In this document: positions 8,427 through 14,741 of the stretch, piece after piece | Position numbering within the stretch: the first letter of the stretch is position 1 | Layout: each line of letters starts with the position of its first letter | Source: a virus | Length of the DNA stretch: 20,453 bases | Reading direction: 5' to 3' (one strand) | IMG/VR virus record: IMGVR_UViG_3300049736_000297 | Location: 1-20,453 of that record | Position numbers and translations under genes: made by a program | The notes under the pieces: model-generated | The model's input: only the letters and a program-made list of their open reading frames with translations | Told to the model about the DNA's origin: nothing | Databases searched by the model: none

Positions 8427-8450
8427 AATATTTACCTCAGATCATATGTA

Positions 8451-8458
8451 TATTTATT
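8451..8458 (-). promoter_or_regulatory. Late-type promoter upstream of gp26
   Basis: AATAAATA on the minus strand, one base from the T4 late consensus TATAAATA, lies about 25 bases before the gp26 ATG, with a GAGG ribosome site in between. Late promoters of T4-like cyanophages share the TAAATA core. Position before a structural operon fits late expression. Confidence 0.5.
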
Positions 8459-8481
8459 GCGACTTTTTTAATCAAAAATTA

Positions 8482-8505
8482 GCGGAGAAATTTTTCCGAC
8501 TTTTA
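8482..8505. repeat. Intergenic palindromic element, copy A
   Basis: CGGAGAAATTTTTCCG is a 16-base near-perfect palindrome (one G-T pair) followed by a T-rich tail. Related sequences occur at 12131-12154 and 19270-19294 in the same orientation. On the minus strand the hairpin is followed by CTAATTTTTG, so it may terminate transcription from the tail-tube-like gene before the gp26 promoter. The gap 8427-8519 holds this element and the late promoter and no gene. Confidence 0.55.
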
Positions 8506-8519
8506 CAGAATTAAAATAG

Positions 8520-9149
8520 TTATTTTCCGTATGCTACTGTATGTCTTGAATAGTAGAAATTGCATGTAAGTCTTGAAACTTGCGACGATCCATATGCTAG
8601 AGGAACTGTATCAATAGAATATGGATAACATTTTTCTAAAAGATATGTTACAGGAACTCTACCCCTTTCCGAATTACCGTTAGGTTCCGTTTTCATAATT
8701 CTAAGTGTAGCAGCATATTGATCCAGATATTTAAGTCTGTTTACACGGTTCTCAGGCAATGGGTTAGCGGTTGTCGCACCTTCAAGTCCAGTATACTCTA
8801 CATTACCTTCACCAAAAATATAATTATACCAGTTGTTCATAAATTTCAGTGCTGTCAAATCAGCATCCAATAAAAAACCTAAACTAATATCAGTAAAAAT
8901 TCTAGTGTGGGGATAAGATACCGGACCCTCGCCAAGATTTCTACCAGATCTTTGTGACACAGCAGATTGCACATTCGGTAGTTGTGCTTCATCACACAAC
9001 ATTTGAATTACATTTTTATTTTCTCCCTTAAAATCATAAAATGTCGGAGAATCTTTAAAAGAAAACTCAACATCAAAATTGGTGGAGTAGGACATTCCGC
9101 CCCTAGCACCAATTTTGGTCATGAATTGATTTAAACCATTTACTGCCAC
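8520..9149 (-). CDS. Tail-tube-family protein (possible gp54-like tube initiator)
   Basis: A 209-residue protein with the general layout of the T4 gp19/gp48/gp54 tube-fold family: a short helical N-terminus, GARGGMSYSTNFDVEFSF leading into the first strand, LCDEAQLPNV, a central FTDISLGFLLDADLTALKF with WYNYIF, and a final YSIDTVPLAYGSSQVSRLTC strand pair. The gp19 tail tube gene in such phages normally sits next to gp18 and gp20, so this copy is more likely a baseplate tube protein such as gp54; this is inference. The start is GTG at 9149, chosen because the homologous N-terminal pattern begins there; no good ribosome site is visible, and ATG codons at residues 10 and 19 are alternatives. 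A CATAAATA late-type promoter lies 28 bases upstream. Confidence 0.65.
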   Translation of the reverse strand: MAVNGLNQFMTKIGARGGMSYSTNFDVEFSFKDSPTFYDFKGENKNVIQMLCDEAQLPNVQSAVSQRSGRNLGEGPVSYPHTRIFTDISLGFLLDADLTALKFMNNWYNYIFGEGNVEYTGLEGATTANPLPENRVNRLKYLDQYAATLRIMKTEPNGNSERGRVPVTYLLEKCYPYSIDTVPLAYGSSQVSRLTCNFYYSRHTVAYGK

Positions 9150-9176
9150 TGCTAAATATAATCGTGGGATCTTATA

Positions 9177-9184
9177 TATTTATG
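9177..9184 (-). promoter_or_regulatory. Late-type promoter of the tail-tube-like gene, overlapping the gp4 start codon
   Basis: CATAAATA on the minus strand has the seven-base ATAAATA core of T4-type late promoters and points toward the gene starting at 9149. Its CAT is the complement of the gp4 ATG (9182-9184) on the plus strand, so promoter and start codon share bases in this 32-base divergent gap. Confidence 0.45.
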
Positions 9185-9613
9185 GCATACTCGGGACTGT
9201 ATAAACCAGTCAATCCAAAAAAGTATCGCGGAAATCCTACTCGTATTATTTACAGGTCATCATGGGAACGAAAGTTCATGATATTCTGTGATAAAAATCC
9301 CTCTATTTTAGAGTGGGGTAGTGAAGAAGTCATTATTCCATATCGTTGTCCAACTGATGGACGAGTGCATAGATATTTTCCAGATTTTTATATTAAAGTT
9401 CGCGAACAAACAGGAAAAATCACGAAGTATATTATTGAAGTAAAACCCAAAAAACAAACATCACCACCGAATGACAAAAACAAAAGGACTGCTGCCTATA
9501 GACGGGCTGCCCTGACGTTCATGAAGAACCGTGCCAAATGGGACGCTGCTCAGGACTTCTGTGAAGATAGGCAGATGAATTTTTTAATTCTTACAGAAGA
9601 TCACTTATTCTAG
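9182..9613 (+). CDS. gp4: gp4-like head completion protein with PD-(D/E)XK nuclease signature
   Basis: A 143-residue protein beginning MAYSGLYKPVNPKKYRGNPT, followed by RIIYRSSWERKFMIFCDKN, matching T4 gp4 (head completion, about 150 residues). The YRSSWE-x-KF...EWGSEEVIIPY...HRYFPDFYI...YIIEVKPK series also fits the PD-(D/E)XK nuclease fold: a leading Glu, then PDF and E-V-K spaced as in TnsA-like nucleases. The family acts after packaging, when the full head is prepared for tail joining. A GTG at 9164 would add six residues (GSYIFM type) but lacks family support, so I chose the ATG. It starts the plus-strand operon and is followed after 10 bases by the next gene. Confidence 0.85.
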   Translation: MAYSGLYKPVNPKKYRGNPTRIIYRSSWERKFMIFCDKNPSILEWGSEEVIIPYRCPTDGRVHRYFPDFYIKVREQTGKITKYIIEVKPKKQTSPPNDKNKRTAAYRRAALTFMKNRAKWDAAQDFCEDRQMNFLILTEDHLF

Positions 9614-9623
9614 GTAAAGAGCA

Positions 9624-10316
9624 ATGGCACAAGGATTTGCAACTATACAACGTAATACTACTAACGAAACTACAGGATATATAACTCTATTTGAAAAAAT
9701 AACTGAATTAACAGGAGGACAGAAGCAAAGTTTTAATTGGTATAAAAATGCTGTAAGAAAATCGGCAATGGATTATAAAAAAGATCCATCAAAGATTATA
9801 AGAGATGAACGAATAGATAATAGAGGTAAGGAAGAAGAAACGGATGAAAATATCCTTAGAGCATATGCAGTCTCTGGTCACCTTTATATGTTTGAATACA
9901 AAGCAAAAACAAAATGGTTGCCATATTATGACACATTTCCGCTAGTATATGTGATGAAAGCATCACCCGATGAATTTTGGGGTGTCAATTTACATTATAT
10001 GGCACCAAAGAAACGTATAATGGTTATTAAAAAATTAATGGAAGGAAGAATTGATGTTCCTAAGCGATGCTTCCATAAATACTTAACCAGTCAAGTAGAT
10101 GGTATGATGCTTGACCTTGCAGCAGCAGAATGGGACACTGCAATACTACTTCCTATTGAAAACTTTGTTCGTAATGTAAAAGGTAGTGCCGGTAGATTTC
10201 CATACACTAAAGAACTTGTATGGGAAGAGACAGATGATAACTACTACGATCGCATCAGAGGAAGGAGAATCATCCGTGGATATGGCAACCGTAAAGATAC
10301 CGAGATGGTAAAATAG
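9624..10316 (+). CDS. Conserved T4-like phage protein of unknown function
   Basis: A 230-residue, basic protein. The recognisable core is LYMFEYKAKTKWLPYYDTFP followed by LVYVMKASPDEFWGVNLHYM, a motif of type F-x-Y-x-x-KTK...LPYYD-x-FPLV...GVNLHYM that I have seen in proteins of many T4-like and other large myoviruses, next to virion genes. I cannot name the function with confidence; a DNA end protector (gp2-like) or a capsid/tail completion role are candidates only. The next gene's ATG directly follows this TAG, and it shares an operon with gp4, gp48 and gp53, which favours a virion or maturation role. No membrane segment or catalytic motif is evident. Confidence 0.6.
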   Translation: MAQGFATIQRNTTNETTGYITLFEKITELTGGQKQSFNWYKNAVRKSAMDYKKDPSKIIRDERIDNRGKEEETDENILRAYAVSGHLYMFEYKAKTKWLPYYDTFPLVYVMKASPDEFWGVNLHYMAPKKRIMVIKKLMEGRIDVPKRCFHKYLTSQVDGMMLDLAAAEWDTAILLPIENFVRNVKGSAGRFPYTKELVWEETDDNYYDRIRGRRIIRGYGNRKDTEMVK

Positions 10317-11438
10317 ATGGCATTTCAACTAACAAAAGGCGATTACTATAAAGGTTCTAACGGTAAATACTACATTTTTAATGCCGGTAACAGGACATTT
10401 TATCCCGTTAATTGGACGCCACCAGAAGGTTATGAGGGTAGAGAGGTTGATAAAGACACAAAACAACCAATTGCCGAAAGCACAACATCTGATGAAGCAG
10501 AATTAAAACAGACAAATTCTGGTAATCTAGGTGGTGACTTCACCAACTATGCACGATATCCTTCAAAGAATAGTAATGTAATATCAAACAACACTGATTA
10601 TGTTTTATTCCAATTTTCAGAATACAAACCTCCGTTTAAAAATAGTGGGGATCGTCTTCCTAATGGTCTTGGAGAGTATAATCAATCTATAGATAGTCTA
10701 ACCTCAATAGATATTCCAGTGCCAGGTGGTACAGTGTCAGGAATTATATTACCTATGCCTCAAGATTTGAGTACTGAACAGAAACAAAATTGGAATGGTA
10801 AAAAGTTTACTAGGCTAGGTGCTAATGCTATTAGAACAGCAGGAGGAGATTTAAGCGCACTGGGAAGAACTATTGATGACGGAGCACTGGGATCAGCACT
10901 TGCTGCATTAAAAACTTCCGCATTAAATCGTATTCCAGGTGTTGGTGGTAATTTAAGTATAAATGATATTACAGGTTCAACTAGAGGTATAGTTTTAAAC
11001 CCCAATGCAGAACTACTATATGACTCTCCAGATTTAAGAGAGATTGGTATGGTATTTAAAATGGTTCCTCAAACAGCAGATGAAGCAAAACAAATTAAAA
11101 TGATTTGTGATGCATTCCGAACTGCTTCTTTACCCAAATATGGAGCGGGAACAGCAAAGACTACGGGTATTGGTGATAAGGACAAACCACTTGATTCTGG
11201 GGCTTCCAATTTTATTAGAATTCCAAATCTATGTAAGTTTACTTTCATGACAGGATCAGGTTCAAATACTAATATTGCACAATACAAACCATGTGCAATC
11301 ACTGGAGTACAAGTAAACTACACACCAGATGGAACATATGCTACATATGGAGACGGTTCTCCAGTTGCAACAGAAATTACCCTTAAATTTGTAGAAACAA
11401 AACTCATATTCAGTAGCGAAATTCAAGCAGGATTCTAA
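10317..11438 (+). CDS. gp48: gp48-like baseplate tail tube cap
   Basis: A 373-residue protein, near the 364 of T4 gp48. An N-terminal YYKGSNGKYYIFNAGNRTFY segment and proline-rich linker are followed by an Ala-rich helical region. The C-terminal half carries the tube-like part: NPNAELLYDSPDLREIGMVF, KMVPQTADEAKQIKMICDAF, then RIPNLCKFTFMTG and AITGVQVNYTPDGTYATYG with a final EITLKFVETKLIF strand. The NPN-x-E-L-L-Y...L-R...F-x-F-K-M-x-P-x-(T/S)-x-x-EA series is typical of gp48 and related caps. In T4, gp48 sits on the hub and starts tube polymerisation with gp54. It begins directly after the stop of the previous gene and overlaps gp53 as TAATG. Confidence 0.85.
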   Translation: MAFQLTKGDYYKGSNGKYYIFNAGNRTFYPVNWTPPEGYEGREVDKDTKQPIAESTTSDEAELKQTNSGNLGGDFTNYARYPSKNSNVISNNTDYVLFQFSEYKPPFKNSGDRLPNGLGEYNQSIDSLTSIDIPVPGGTVSGIILPMPQDLSTEQKQNWNGKKFTRLGANAIRTAGGDLSALGRTIDDGALGSALAALKTSALNRIPGVGGNLSINDITGSTRGIVLNPNAELLYDSPDLREIGMVFKMVPQTADEAKQIKMICDAFRTASLPKYGAGTAKTTGIGDKDKPLDSGASNFIRIPNLCKFTFMTGSGSNTNIAQYKPCAITGVQVNYTPDGTYATYGDGSPVATEITLKFVETKLIFSSEIQAGF

Positions 11439-12106
11439 TGTATTTTTCTCTTATTCCCGATATTAAATACGATATAAAACCAATCAGTTATCCGTTTACG
11501 GAATCTGATTACGTTACTGCAAAGAATTTCTTTCGTAGATTTAAAATCAACAAAGATCTATTTGATTATAGTACATATTATACAAAGTATACAATAACAG
11601 ACAGTGATAGATTAGATACTATATCCAATGATTTTTATGGTGATACTAATTATGATTGGGTAATTGTATTAACAAATAATTTAGTGAATCCATTATTTTC
11701 CACCCCTGTATCAACTACTGTTATACAAAAATATGCTGAAGATAAGTATGGAGATGAAGCATACTCAGGTACTCATCACTATGTAACATTTGAAGTTCCA
11801 TCAGGTCAAACGATTGATGGGATTGCAGTTAATGCTCTAGAAGAGGGAATTGTTGTTGATAAAACGTTTTACGATGCTCCATTTGAATATTGGAATGGAT
11901 CACAGTTAATAACTGTTCCAGGAAATACTGTTTGTAGAGAAGTATCTAACTACGAATATGAAAATGATGAAAATGAAAAGAAAAGAGAAATTTTTATGCT
12001 AAGACCAGCATACTTTACTAGATTTGTAGAGGAATTTAAATCTGCAAACAAATATGCAGAGTCTTCAGATTTTATAACCGAGAAACTAAAAAAGGTCGCG
12101 GTTTAG
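11438..12106 (+). CDS. gp53: gp53-like baseplate wedge protein
   Basis: A 222-residue protein. The N-terminal MYFSLIPDIKYDIKPISYPF and the LysM-like stretch TDSDRLDTISNDFYGDTNYD followed by WVIVLTNNLVNPLF identify gp53, whose LysM-like domain joins neighbouring wedges into the ring around the hub in T4. The C-terminal part has a beta-rich insertion and the motif FMLRPAYFTRFVEEFKSAN. AGGA lies just before the ATG, which overlaps the gp48 stop by one base. The last codons and the stop (GTC GCG GTT TAG) form one arm and the loop of the terminator that follows, so the operon ends inside the coding sequence. Confidence 0.88.
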   Translation: MYFSLIPDIKYDIKPISYPFTESDYVTAKNFFRRFKINKDLFDYSTYYTKYTITDSDRLDTISNDFYGDTNYDWVIVLTNNLVNPLFSTPVSTTVIQKYAEDKYGDEAYSGTHHYVTFEVPSGQTIDGIAVNALEEGIVVDKTFYDAPFEYWNGSQLITVPGNTVCREVSNYEYENDENEKKREIFMLRPAYFTRFVEEFKSANKYAESSDFITEKLKKVAV

Positions 12107-12116
12107 CGCGACCTTT
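12091..12116. terminator. Bidirectional intrinsic terminator at end of gp53
   Basis: AAAGGTCGCG, six-base loop GTTTAG, CGCGACCTTT: a perfect ten-base-pair stem followed by T on the plus strand and by six T on the minus strand. It can end the gp4-gp53 transcript and the converging gp32 transcript. The gp53 TAG stop is within the loop. Confidence 0.85.
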
Positions 12117-12130
12117 TGAGTAAAAAATAT

Positions 12131-12154
12131 GCCGGGAAAATTTTCCCAGTTTTA
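12131..12154. repeat. Intergenic palindromic element, copy B
   Basis: GGGAAAATTTTCCC (12134-12147) is a perfect 14-base palindrome inside the shared element (consensus GC-S-R-G-R-R-AAATTTT then CC and AGTTTTA). It lies between the bidirectional terminator and the end of the converging small gene. On the minus strand it is followed by CATATTTTTTAC, which would suit a terminator. Confidence 0.55.
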
Positions 12155-12358
12155 TCGTTTTGAAAAACCCAATTTGTAGCAAGCAGGTGTTGCTAGTTCT
12201 GGGTTTTTTTGTAGTGCTCTGTGAACATGACCATGCACATCTGTTTCTATAGTAAGGTGTGCTTTAGTGTGGACTAACTCAATCAATCCTAAGGTCCCAA
12301 CTAAAGTTAGGTTTACGATTGTAACTGGGTGAAAGATAACAGAAGCAATCTTTTTCAC
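12152..12358 (-). CDS. Small single-span membrane protein, unknown function
   Basis: A 68-residue protein starting at GTG (MKKIASVIFHPVTIVNLTLV). Residues ~6-27 form a hydrophobic segment that could be a membrane anchor or uncleaved signal; the rest is hydrophilic and histidine-rich (HTKAHLTIETDVHGHVH) with one cysteine. The GTG overlaps the stop of the preceding 38-codon ORF by four bases (GTGA), so it is probably translationally coupled and transcribed from the gp32 promoter. I recognise no family. It could alter the host membrane early in infection, but that is only a guess from the topology. Confidence 0.6.
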   Translation of the reverse strand: MKKIASVIFHPVTIVNLTLVGTLGLIELVHTKAHLTIETDVHGHVHRALQKNPELATPACYKLGFSKR

Positions 12359-12471
12359 TTAATGAATTTATCCATTCTCAATTTAACATAATACATTCCG
12401 ATGACCCATACGGAGAAGAGGAACCCCTCTCCGTAGGACATGGAGTTCCAAGCGTGTACTGCTTCTCCCAT
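12355..12471 (-). CDS. 38-residue membrane peptide downstream of gp32
   Basis: ATG at 12471 overlaps the gp32 stop (TGATG) and is preceded by GAGGAG, an excellent ribosome site. The product MGEAVHAWNSMSYGEGFLFS then VWVIGMYYVKLRMDKFIK has a central hydrophobic stretch with a basic C-terminus, like a small membrane peptide. Its own stop overlaps the GTG of the next small membrane protein. Coupling at both ends and the strong ribosome site argue that it is real. The function is unknown. Confidence 0.65.
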   Translation of the reverse strand: MGEAVHAWNSMSYGEGFLFSVWVIGMYYVKLRMDKFIK

Positions 12472-13394
12472 CACTCCTCTGCAAGACGTGCAAAGTAGGA
12501 CAGGGCATCATCATCCTCAACGATTGCCTCTTCCTTGACAGGAGAGGGAGCACTCATCTGCTGACGGAAAGAAGATCCACCAGTGATGTCAGGATCGTTG
12601 AACCCACCAGTAGCAGCGACTGGTTCATACTCTTCACTATCTACTGTAGGAGCAGCAGTGCGTTGAGTGATACCAAGCACCATGTTCAGACGCTTCTCAA
12701 GATCTTCATAAGACTTGAACTGATCTTTGTGAGTGAATGCCTCAAGGGAATGCTCACTCTTCCAGATTGCTTCTAGTTGATCATCATCAGCTGACAGAGC
12801 AGAGACAGAATCAAACTCAGAAGAATCATAGTTCCAGTAACCTGCAACTTTCTTGATCTTCAGTTTAAAGTTAGCACCTTCCCAAAGGTCAAAGACATTA
12901 GTTGGTGTCTCATCTTGGAACTCAGGTTGCATAGCAGCGAGGATCTTATCATGGATCTTCTTGCCATACTTGTAAAGGAATACTTTACCTTCATTATCAG
13001 GGTGCTTAGGATCCTTCACGACATAGATGTTGCTGTAATACTGAAGCTTACGCTTCTGCTTACGAGCAGTCTCTTTGTCTTCATCTGCACCGCTGTTCCA
13101 GAGACGGCGGTTCACTTCACCAACGGGATCCTTCTCGTTGAGTGTAGTCAGAGAGTTTTCAATGTACCACCCACCAACACCTTGGAAGGCGTGGGAGTAT
13201 AGTTTTGCCCAAGGAAGGGTTTGACCTTCTGGGGCAGGGAGGAAACGGATAACAGCGTATCCATTTCCAGAAGCGTCAACCTCTGGTTTCCAGAAACGTT
13301 CATCAACGTTTTTACCGCTGGATGATTTCTCTAGTTCCTTTTGAAGGAAGTCAAAGTTGGTCTGGGATTTACGCTTAAGGTCTGCAAAAGACAT
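12471..13394 (-). CDS. gp32: gp32-like single-stranded DNA-binding protein
   Basis: A 307-residue protein with the gp32 plan: basic N-terminus (MSFADLKRKSQTNFDFLQKE) for cooperative self-binding, an OB-fold core (RFWKPEVDASGNGYAVIRFL...LYSHAFQGVGGWYIENSL...LQYYSNIYVVKDPKHPDNEG) and an acidic C-terminal tail (EEAIVEDDDALSYFARLAEE) that in T4 contacts replication partners. It coats single-stranded DNA in replication, recombination and repair. The zinc-binding cysteines of T4 gp32 after WYIEN are absent here (SLTTLNEKDPVGEV), leaving only H68 of the ligand set. Codon and base use look more GC-rich than the neighbouring genes. A near-consensus sigma70 promoter at 13448-13476 drives it. Confidence 0.92.
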   Translation of the reverse strand: MSFADLKRKSQTNFDFLQKELEKSSSGKNVDERFWKPEVDASGNGYAVIRFLPAPEGQTLPWAKLYSHAFQGVGGWYIENSLTTLNEKDPVGEVNRRLWNSGADEDKETARKQKRKLQYYSNIYVVKDPKHPDNEGKVFLYKYGKKIHDKILAAMQPEFQDETPTNVFDLWEGANFKLKIKKVAGYWNYDSSEFDSVSALSADDDQLEAIWKSEHSLEAFTHKDQFKSYEDLEKRLNMVLGITQRTAAPTVDSEEYEPVAATGGFNDPDITGGSSFRQQMSAPSPVKEEAIVEDDDALSYFARLAEE

Positions 13395-13447
13395 AGGATT
13401 TTTAGATTGAATTGGATTTGGTTTGTGTGATGCCCTATCACTTAGTC

Positions 13448-13476
13448 ATTATAACAGGCACAGAGTCAGGCGTCAA
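13448..13476 (-). promoter_or_regulatory. Sigma70-type promoter of gp32
   Basis: On the minus strand TTGACG (13471-13476) and TATAAT (13448-13453) are separated by exactly 17 bases. The predicted transcript starts near 13441, about 47 bases before the gp32 ATG. The -35 box lies in the loop of the inverted repeat 13457-13487, and its first bases overlap the stop codon of the DUF1825-like gene. Confidence 0.8.
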
Positions 13477-13487
13477 CTCTCTGTGCC
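13457..13487. promoter_or_regulatory. Inverted repeat overlapping the gp32 promoter
   Basis: GGCACAGAG and CTCTGTGCC form a perfect nine-base-pair stem with a 13-base loop. It spans the end of the upstream gene and the -35 and spacer of the gp32 promoter. There is no T-run, so it could be an mRNA 3'-end hairpin, a processing site, or an operator. Confidence 0.6.
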
Positions 13488-13817
13488 GCTTTTAAGAATG
13501 TCTTTAAACTCACGGACTTTACCGAGCAGTTCATCAAACATATCAGTTGCTCGTAAATTTTCATCACCGCCAAGCAAAACGACTGCTTGTTTAATACTTT
13601 CTGCCACAGATTTTGCTTCGGGATCATCACTCAAGCAAACTCGTGCATGAAAAATTTTCTGCTTTTCAATTAGTAATTCTAAAGCGTCAAAGTATTCTAG
13701 TTTTCTATCGTGATCCAGAAGATTTAAATTCATTGCACAGCGGAAGCAAAACTCCTGCAGTGATGTCATCTCTTGGATCTCTCCTCTTACTAGTTCGGAT
13801 TTAAAAAATTCACTCAT
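13473..13817 (-). CDS. DUF1825-like cyanobacterial-type protein
   Basis: A 114-residue helical protein. The series FFKSELVRGEIQEMTSLQEF, KLEYFDALELLIEKQKIFHA and RVCLSDDPEAKSVAESIKQA, with a late DMFDELLGKV helix, follows the pattern of DUF1825 proteins, small proteins found widely in cyanobacteria (F-F-x-S-E-x-V..., LIEKQ-x-F-x-x-R-x-x-LSDDPEA). Their function is unknown to me. It lies between gp33 and gp32 with start/stop overlap TGATG to gp33, so it is expressed with replication and late-transcription factors. A role in host takeover or as a partner of polymerase or replisome is inference from context. A gp33- or gp59-type identity was considered but the sequence fits DUF1825 better. Confidence 0.6.
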   Translation of the reverse strand: MSEFFKSELVRGEIQEMTSLQEFCFRCAMNLNLLDHDRKLEYFDALELLIEKQKIFHARVCLSDDPEAKSVAESIKQAVVLLGGDENLRATDMFDELLGKVREFKDILKSGTES

Positions 13818-14038
13818 CAGACTAACATTAATTTTGCTCTGGACGTTTTTTTAATGAAGTTTAACTTCTGTGCCTCACATTTTAGTTTTTCTTTTAATGG
13901 TTTTGAAATTAGTTTAGACACAGATTCAACTTCAATTTCATTGATATCACATAGGTGTAGCACAGCATCAATATAATTCATATCTAAATTAGTGAGTGCT
14001 ATTTTTTCTACCTCTTGAGAGAACTTCGCGCTTGTCAT
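13817..14038 (-). CDS. gp33: gp33-like late transcription coactivator
   Basis: A 73-residue protein with MNYIDAVLHLCDINEIEVES and SKLISKPLKEKLKCEAQKLN, the pattern of the T4 gp33 family in cyanophages (YIDA-x-LHYCE..., SKLIS...LK-K-x-x-x-EA-x-x-LN). In T4, gp33 binds RNA polymerase beta-flap and links the late sigma factor gp55 to the sliding clamp. I prefer ATG 14038 (MTSAKFSQEVEKIALTN), five bases after the upstream stop; an ATG at 14071 would add 11 residues and overlap the nuclease gene by 29 bases. Neither has a strong ribosome site. It is adjacent to the gp32 locus, as in T4. Confidence 0.75.
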   Translation of the reverse strand: MTSAKFSQEVEKIALTNLDMNYIDAVLHLCDINEIEVESVSKLISKPLKEKLKCEAQKLNFIKKTSRAKLMLV

Positions 14039-14042
14039 AAAT

Positions 14043-14741
14043 TTATCTGCTAGTAGATTCTTTTTTTCCATATCGGGTTTGGTATTCGTCTATGTACTGG
14101 ATTAGTTTGAGCAAGTATTCTTTTTTGGGAGGAGTGACATGCACTTGCGTCTCTCCATTTTCACATGCAACAATAGTAACGAGTTGCTTTACGGTAATGC
14201 CGTAAAGTTCTTGCAAACAACATGCATATGCAGTTTCTTGCACCAAATAGTCGTACAAATAAGCTTCTCTTTTTGGTTCAGCAGAAGTCTTGAAGTCAAT
14301 GATAGAAAGAACTCCATCAAATTCCGCAATACAATCAACACGACCCGCAACTTCAAGTTGGTCGGAGTATAATGCTGCTTCCTGTAGGTAAATATTATTT
14401 ATACGGTCCAAAACAGACCGAGAATGCTGGAACATTAGTACAGGTAAAGGAAACTTACTGTACTTTTTTAAGTCCAAATTATTGTTGAAATAATCTTCAG
14501 CAATAGCATGATACTTAGTTCCACGTCCAGAAGATCGTGCAGAAATATTTGCTGCCTTCTCTTTACCAACCCTCGCTCGCCATTTAGCAAGACCAGCTTG
14601 CTTCTTAGCATTATTGCCAATCACGGTGGTGATTGACGGATAATGATTACCGGATGGTGTATAGTAGACACGCTTCCCATCTACCATCTCAGCATTCATT
14701 TCAATAGGTGTCACATCACCAACATGATTAAACAAATTCAT
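14043..14741 (-). CDS. RecB/Cas4-like PD-(D/E)XK exonuclease
   Basis: A 232-residue nuclease. The motifs of the RecB/Cas4-like group are visible in order: GTKYHAIAEDYF (H78), QLEVAGRVDCIAEFDGVLSI with D136, IDFKTS (D149 and K151 as D-x-K) and QETAYACCLQELYG (the Q-x-x-x-Y motif near 168-172). Such enzymes degrade or resect DNA and are common in cyanophages. The ATG follows the phoH stop directly (TAA ATG), so the two are co-translated. An eight-base-pair perfect inverted repeat at 14187-14207 lies inside the gene. The active-site pattern is intact, so activity is likely; the substrate is unknown. Confidence 0.85.
   Translation of the reverse strand: MNLFNHVGDVTPIEMNAEMVDGKRVYYTPSGNHYPSITTVIGNNAKKQAGLAKWRARVGKEKAANISARSSGRGTKYHAIAEDYFNNNLDLKKYSKFPLPVLMFQHSRSVLDRINNIYLQEAALYSDQLEVAGRVDCIAEFDGVLSIIDFKTSAEPKREAYLYDYLVQETAYACCLQELYGITVKQLVTIVACENGETQVHVTPPKKEYLLKLIQYIDEYQTRYGKKESTSR

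Noticed and set aside
9164-9181. GTG start of gp4 six codons upstream
   Set aside because: The ATG at 9182 starts the conserved MAYSG...KYRG pattern of gp4 and leaves the family's usual length; no ribosome site supports the GTG.
14396-14403. Exact late-promoter match TATAAATA on the minus strand
   Set aside because: It lies well inside the nuclease coding sequence in an early-type operon and could arise by chance in AT-rich DNA; no structural gene follows.
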